The position numbers and the translations under genes were made by a program. Below the pieces are notes generated by a model, which saw nothing but the letters and a program-made list of their open reading frames with translations, was not told the origin of the DNA and ran no database searches. Below, in pieces: positions 5,945 through 6,123 of a stretch of 6,123 bases of DNA. Numbering within the stretch: the stretch's first letter is position 1; every line of letters starts with the position of its first letter. This DNA comes from JBFIHZ01 sp041601535 (GTDB lineage: Bacteria > Pseudomonadota > Gammaproteobacteria > Xanthomonadales > SZUA-36), in assembly GCA_041601535.1 (NCBI GenBank), contig JBFIHZ010000264.1:1-6123 (forward strand). Direction: 5' to 3'.

Positions 5945-6099
5945 AATGGTTGCTGCGGCCCTGTTTTCAATAACCCACTTTCTTCACTTTCAATCAAAAG
6001 CTGTCATTTGCTGATGTCATCTCCGCGTGAAAGAAAGATACCTTTGCCTGGCTGCTCCGTGGTTTATGGCTTTTGCGTTGTGAGTGCTTTGCATCCAGC
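5945..6099. other. Downstream region without a recognisable gene
   Basis: This tail is less GC-rich than the genes and I see no credible coding frame with a start and ribosome binding site on either strand. It contains the direct repeat CACTTTC (5976-5982 and 5985-5991), and a pyrimidine-rich CTTTCTTCAC (5978-5987) roughly complementary to GTGAAAGAAAG (6027-6037). It could hold the promoter of a gene beyond the edge, but no convincing hexamers are present. Confidence 0.4.
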
Positions 6100-6123
6100 G
6101 GGGGGGACGGCGGCGGGGGGGGG
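6100..6123 (+). other. Terminal poly-G low-complexity tail
   Basis: The window ends with seven Gs (6100-6106), a short G/C-rich linker and nine Gs (6115-6123). G runs at the very end of a sequence are typical of dark-cycle base calls in two-colour sequencing, so these bases may not be genomic. A real G-rich tract able to form a quadruplex is the alternative. Confidence 0.6.

Noticed and set aside
5577..6014. Plus-strand frame running out of the mmsA 3' end into the downstream region
   Set aside because: Most of it overlaps mmsA in another frame, its translation is Arg/Ala/Ser-rich without a recognisable domain, and it has no good ribosome binding site.

Overview
The window is a compact polyamine and omega-amino-acid catabolism locus. 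Five genes all read left to right: the end of a PuuR-type polyamine-responsive repressor (2-304, its N-terminal part lies outside), an agmatinase speB (319-1209), a glutamine-synthetase-fold gamma-glutamylpolyamine synthetase (1289-2638), a class III omega-amino acid:pyruvate aminotransferase of the BauA type (2875-4197) and a CoA-acylating (methyl)malonate-semialdehyde dehydrogenase mmsA/bauC (4316-5863). No RNA genes, CRISPR arrays, insertion sequences or phage genes are visible. Coding sequence is GC-rich with strong G/C third-position bias, which also creates long meaningless open frames on the opposite strand. The protein types (SpeB and PuuR close to the enterobacterial forms, BauA/MmsA close to the pseudomonad forms) point to a gammaproteobacterium; I cannot name the genus.

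Layout: the regulator and speB are 14 bases apart and almost certainly co-transcribed. A 79-base gap with a small hairpin leads to the synthetase. After it comes a 236-base gap with two parts: a strong GC-rich hairpin (2687-2706), then an AT-rich island (53 of 70 bases A/T at 2751-2820) with a perfect TATAAT -10 element and a sequence matching the E. coli PuuR box, as I remember it, at 12 of 15 positions. This looks like the regulated promoter of the aminotransferase-dehydrogenase pair. The last gene is followed by hairpins at 5870-5889 and 5916-5939, then about 150 bases with no recognisable gene, and the sequence ends in poly-G that looks like a contig-edge artefact.

How the genes could work together (inference): SpeB turns agmatine into putrescine and urea; the synthetase caps putrescine or another polyamine with glutamate; oxidation and hydrolysis steps (PuuB, PuuC, PuuD or Pau equivalents, none present here) would give an omega-amino acid such as GABA or beta-alanine; the aminotransferase converts that to a semialdehyde with pyruvate as acceptor; and the MmsA-type enzyme oxidises malonate semialdehyde to acetyl-CoA. 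The MmsA partner favours beta-alanine, derived from 1,3-diaminopropane or spermidine, as at least one substrate. The PuuR-type regulator would sense putrescine and release the operators.

I did not find a clearly undescribed system. The most useful leads are the candidate PuuR-type operators in front of bauA and the linkage of agmatine/putrescine entry steps to a beta-alanine exit pathway under one regulator.
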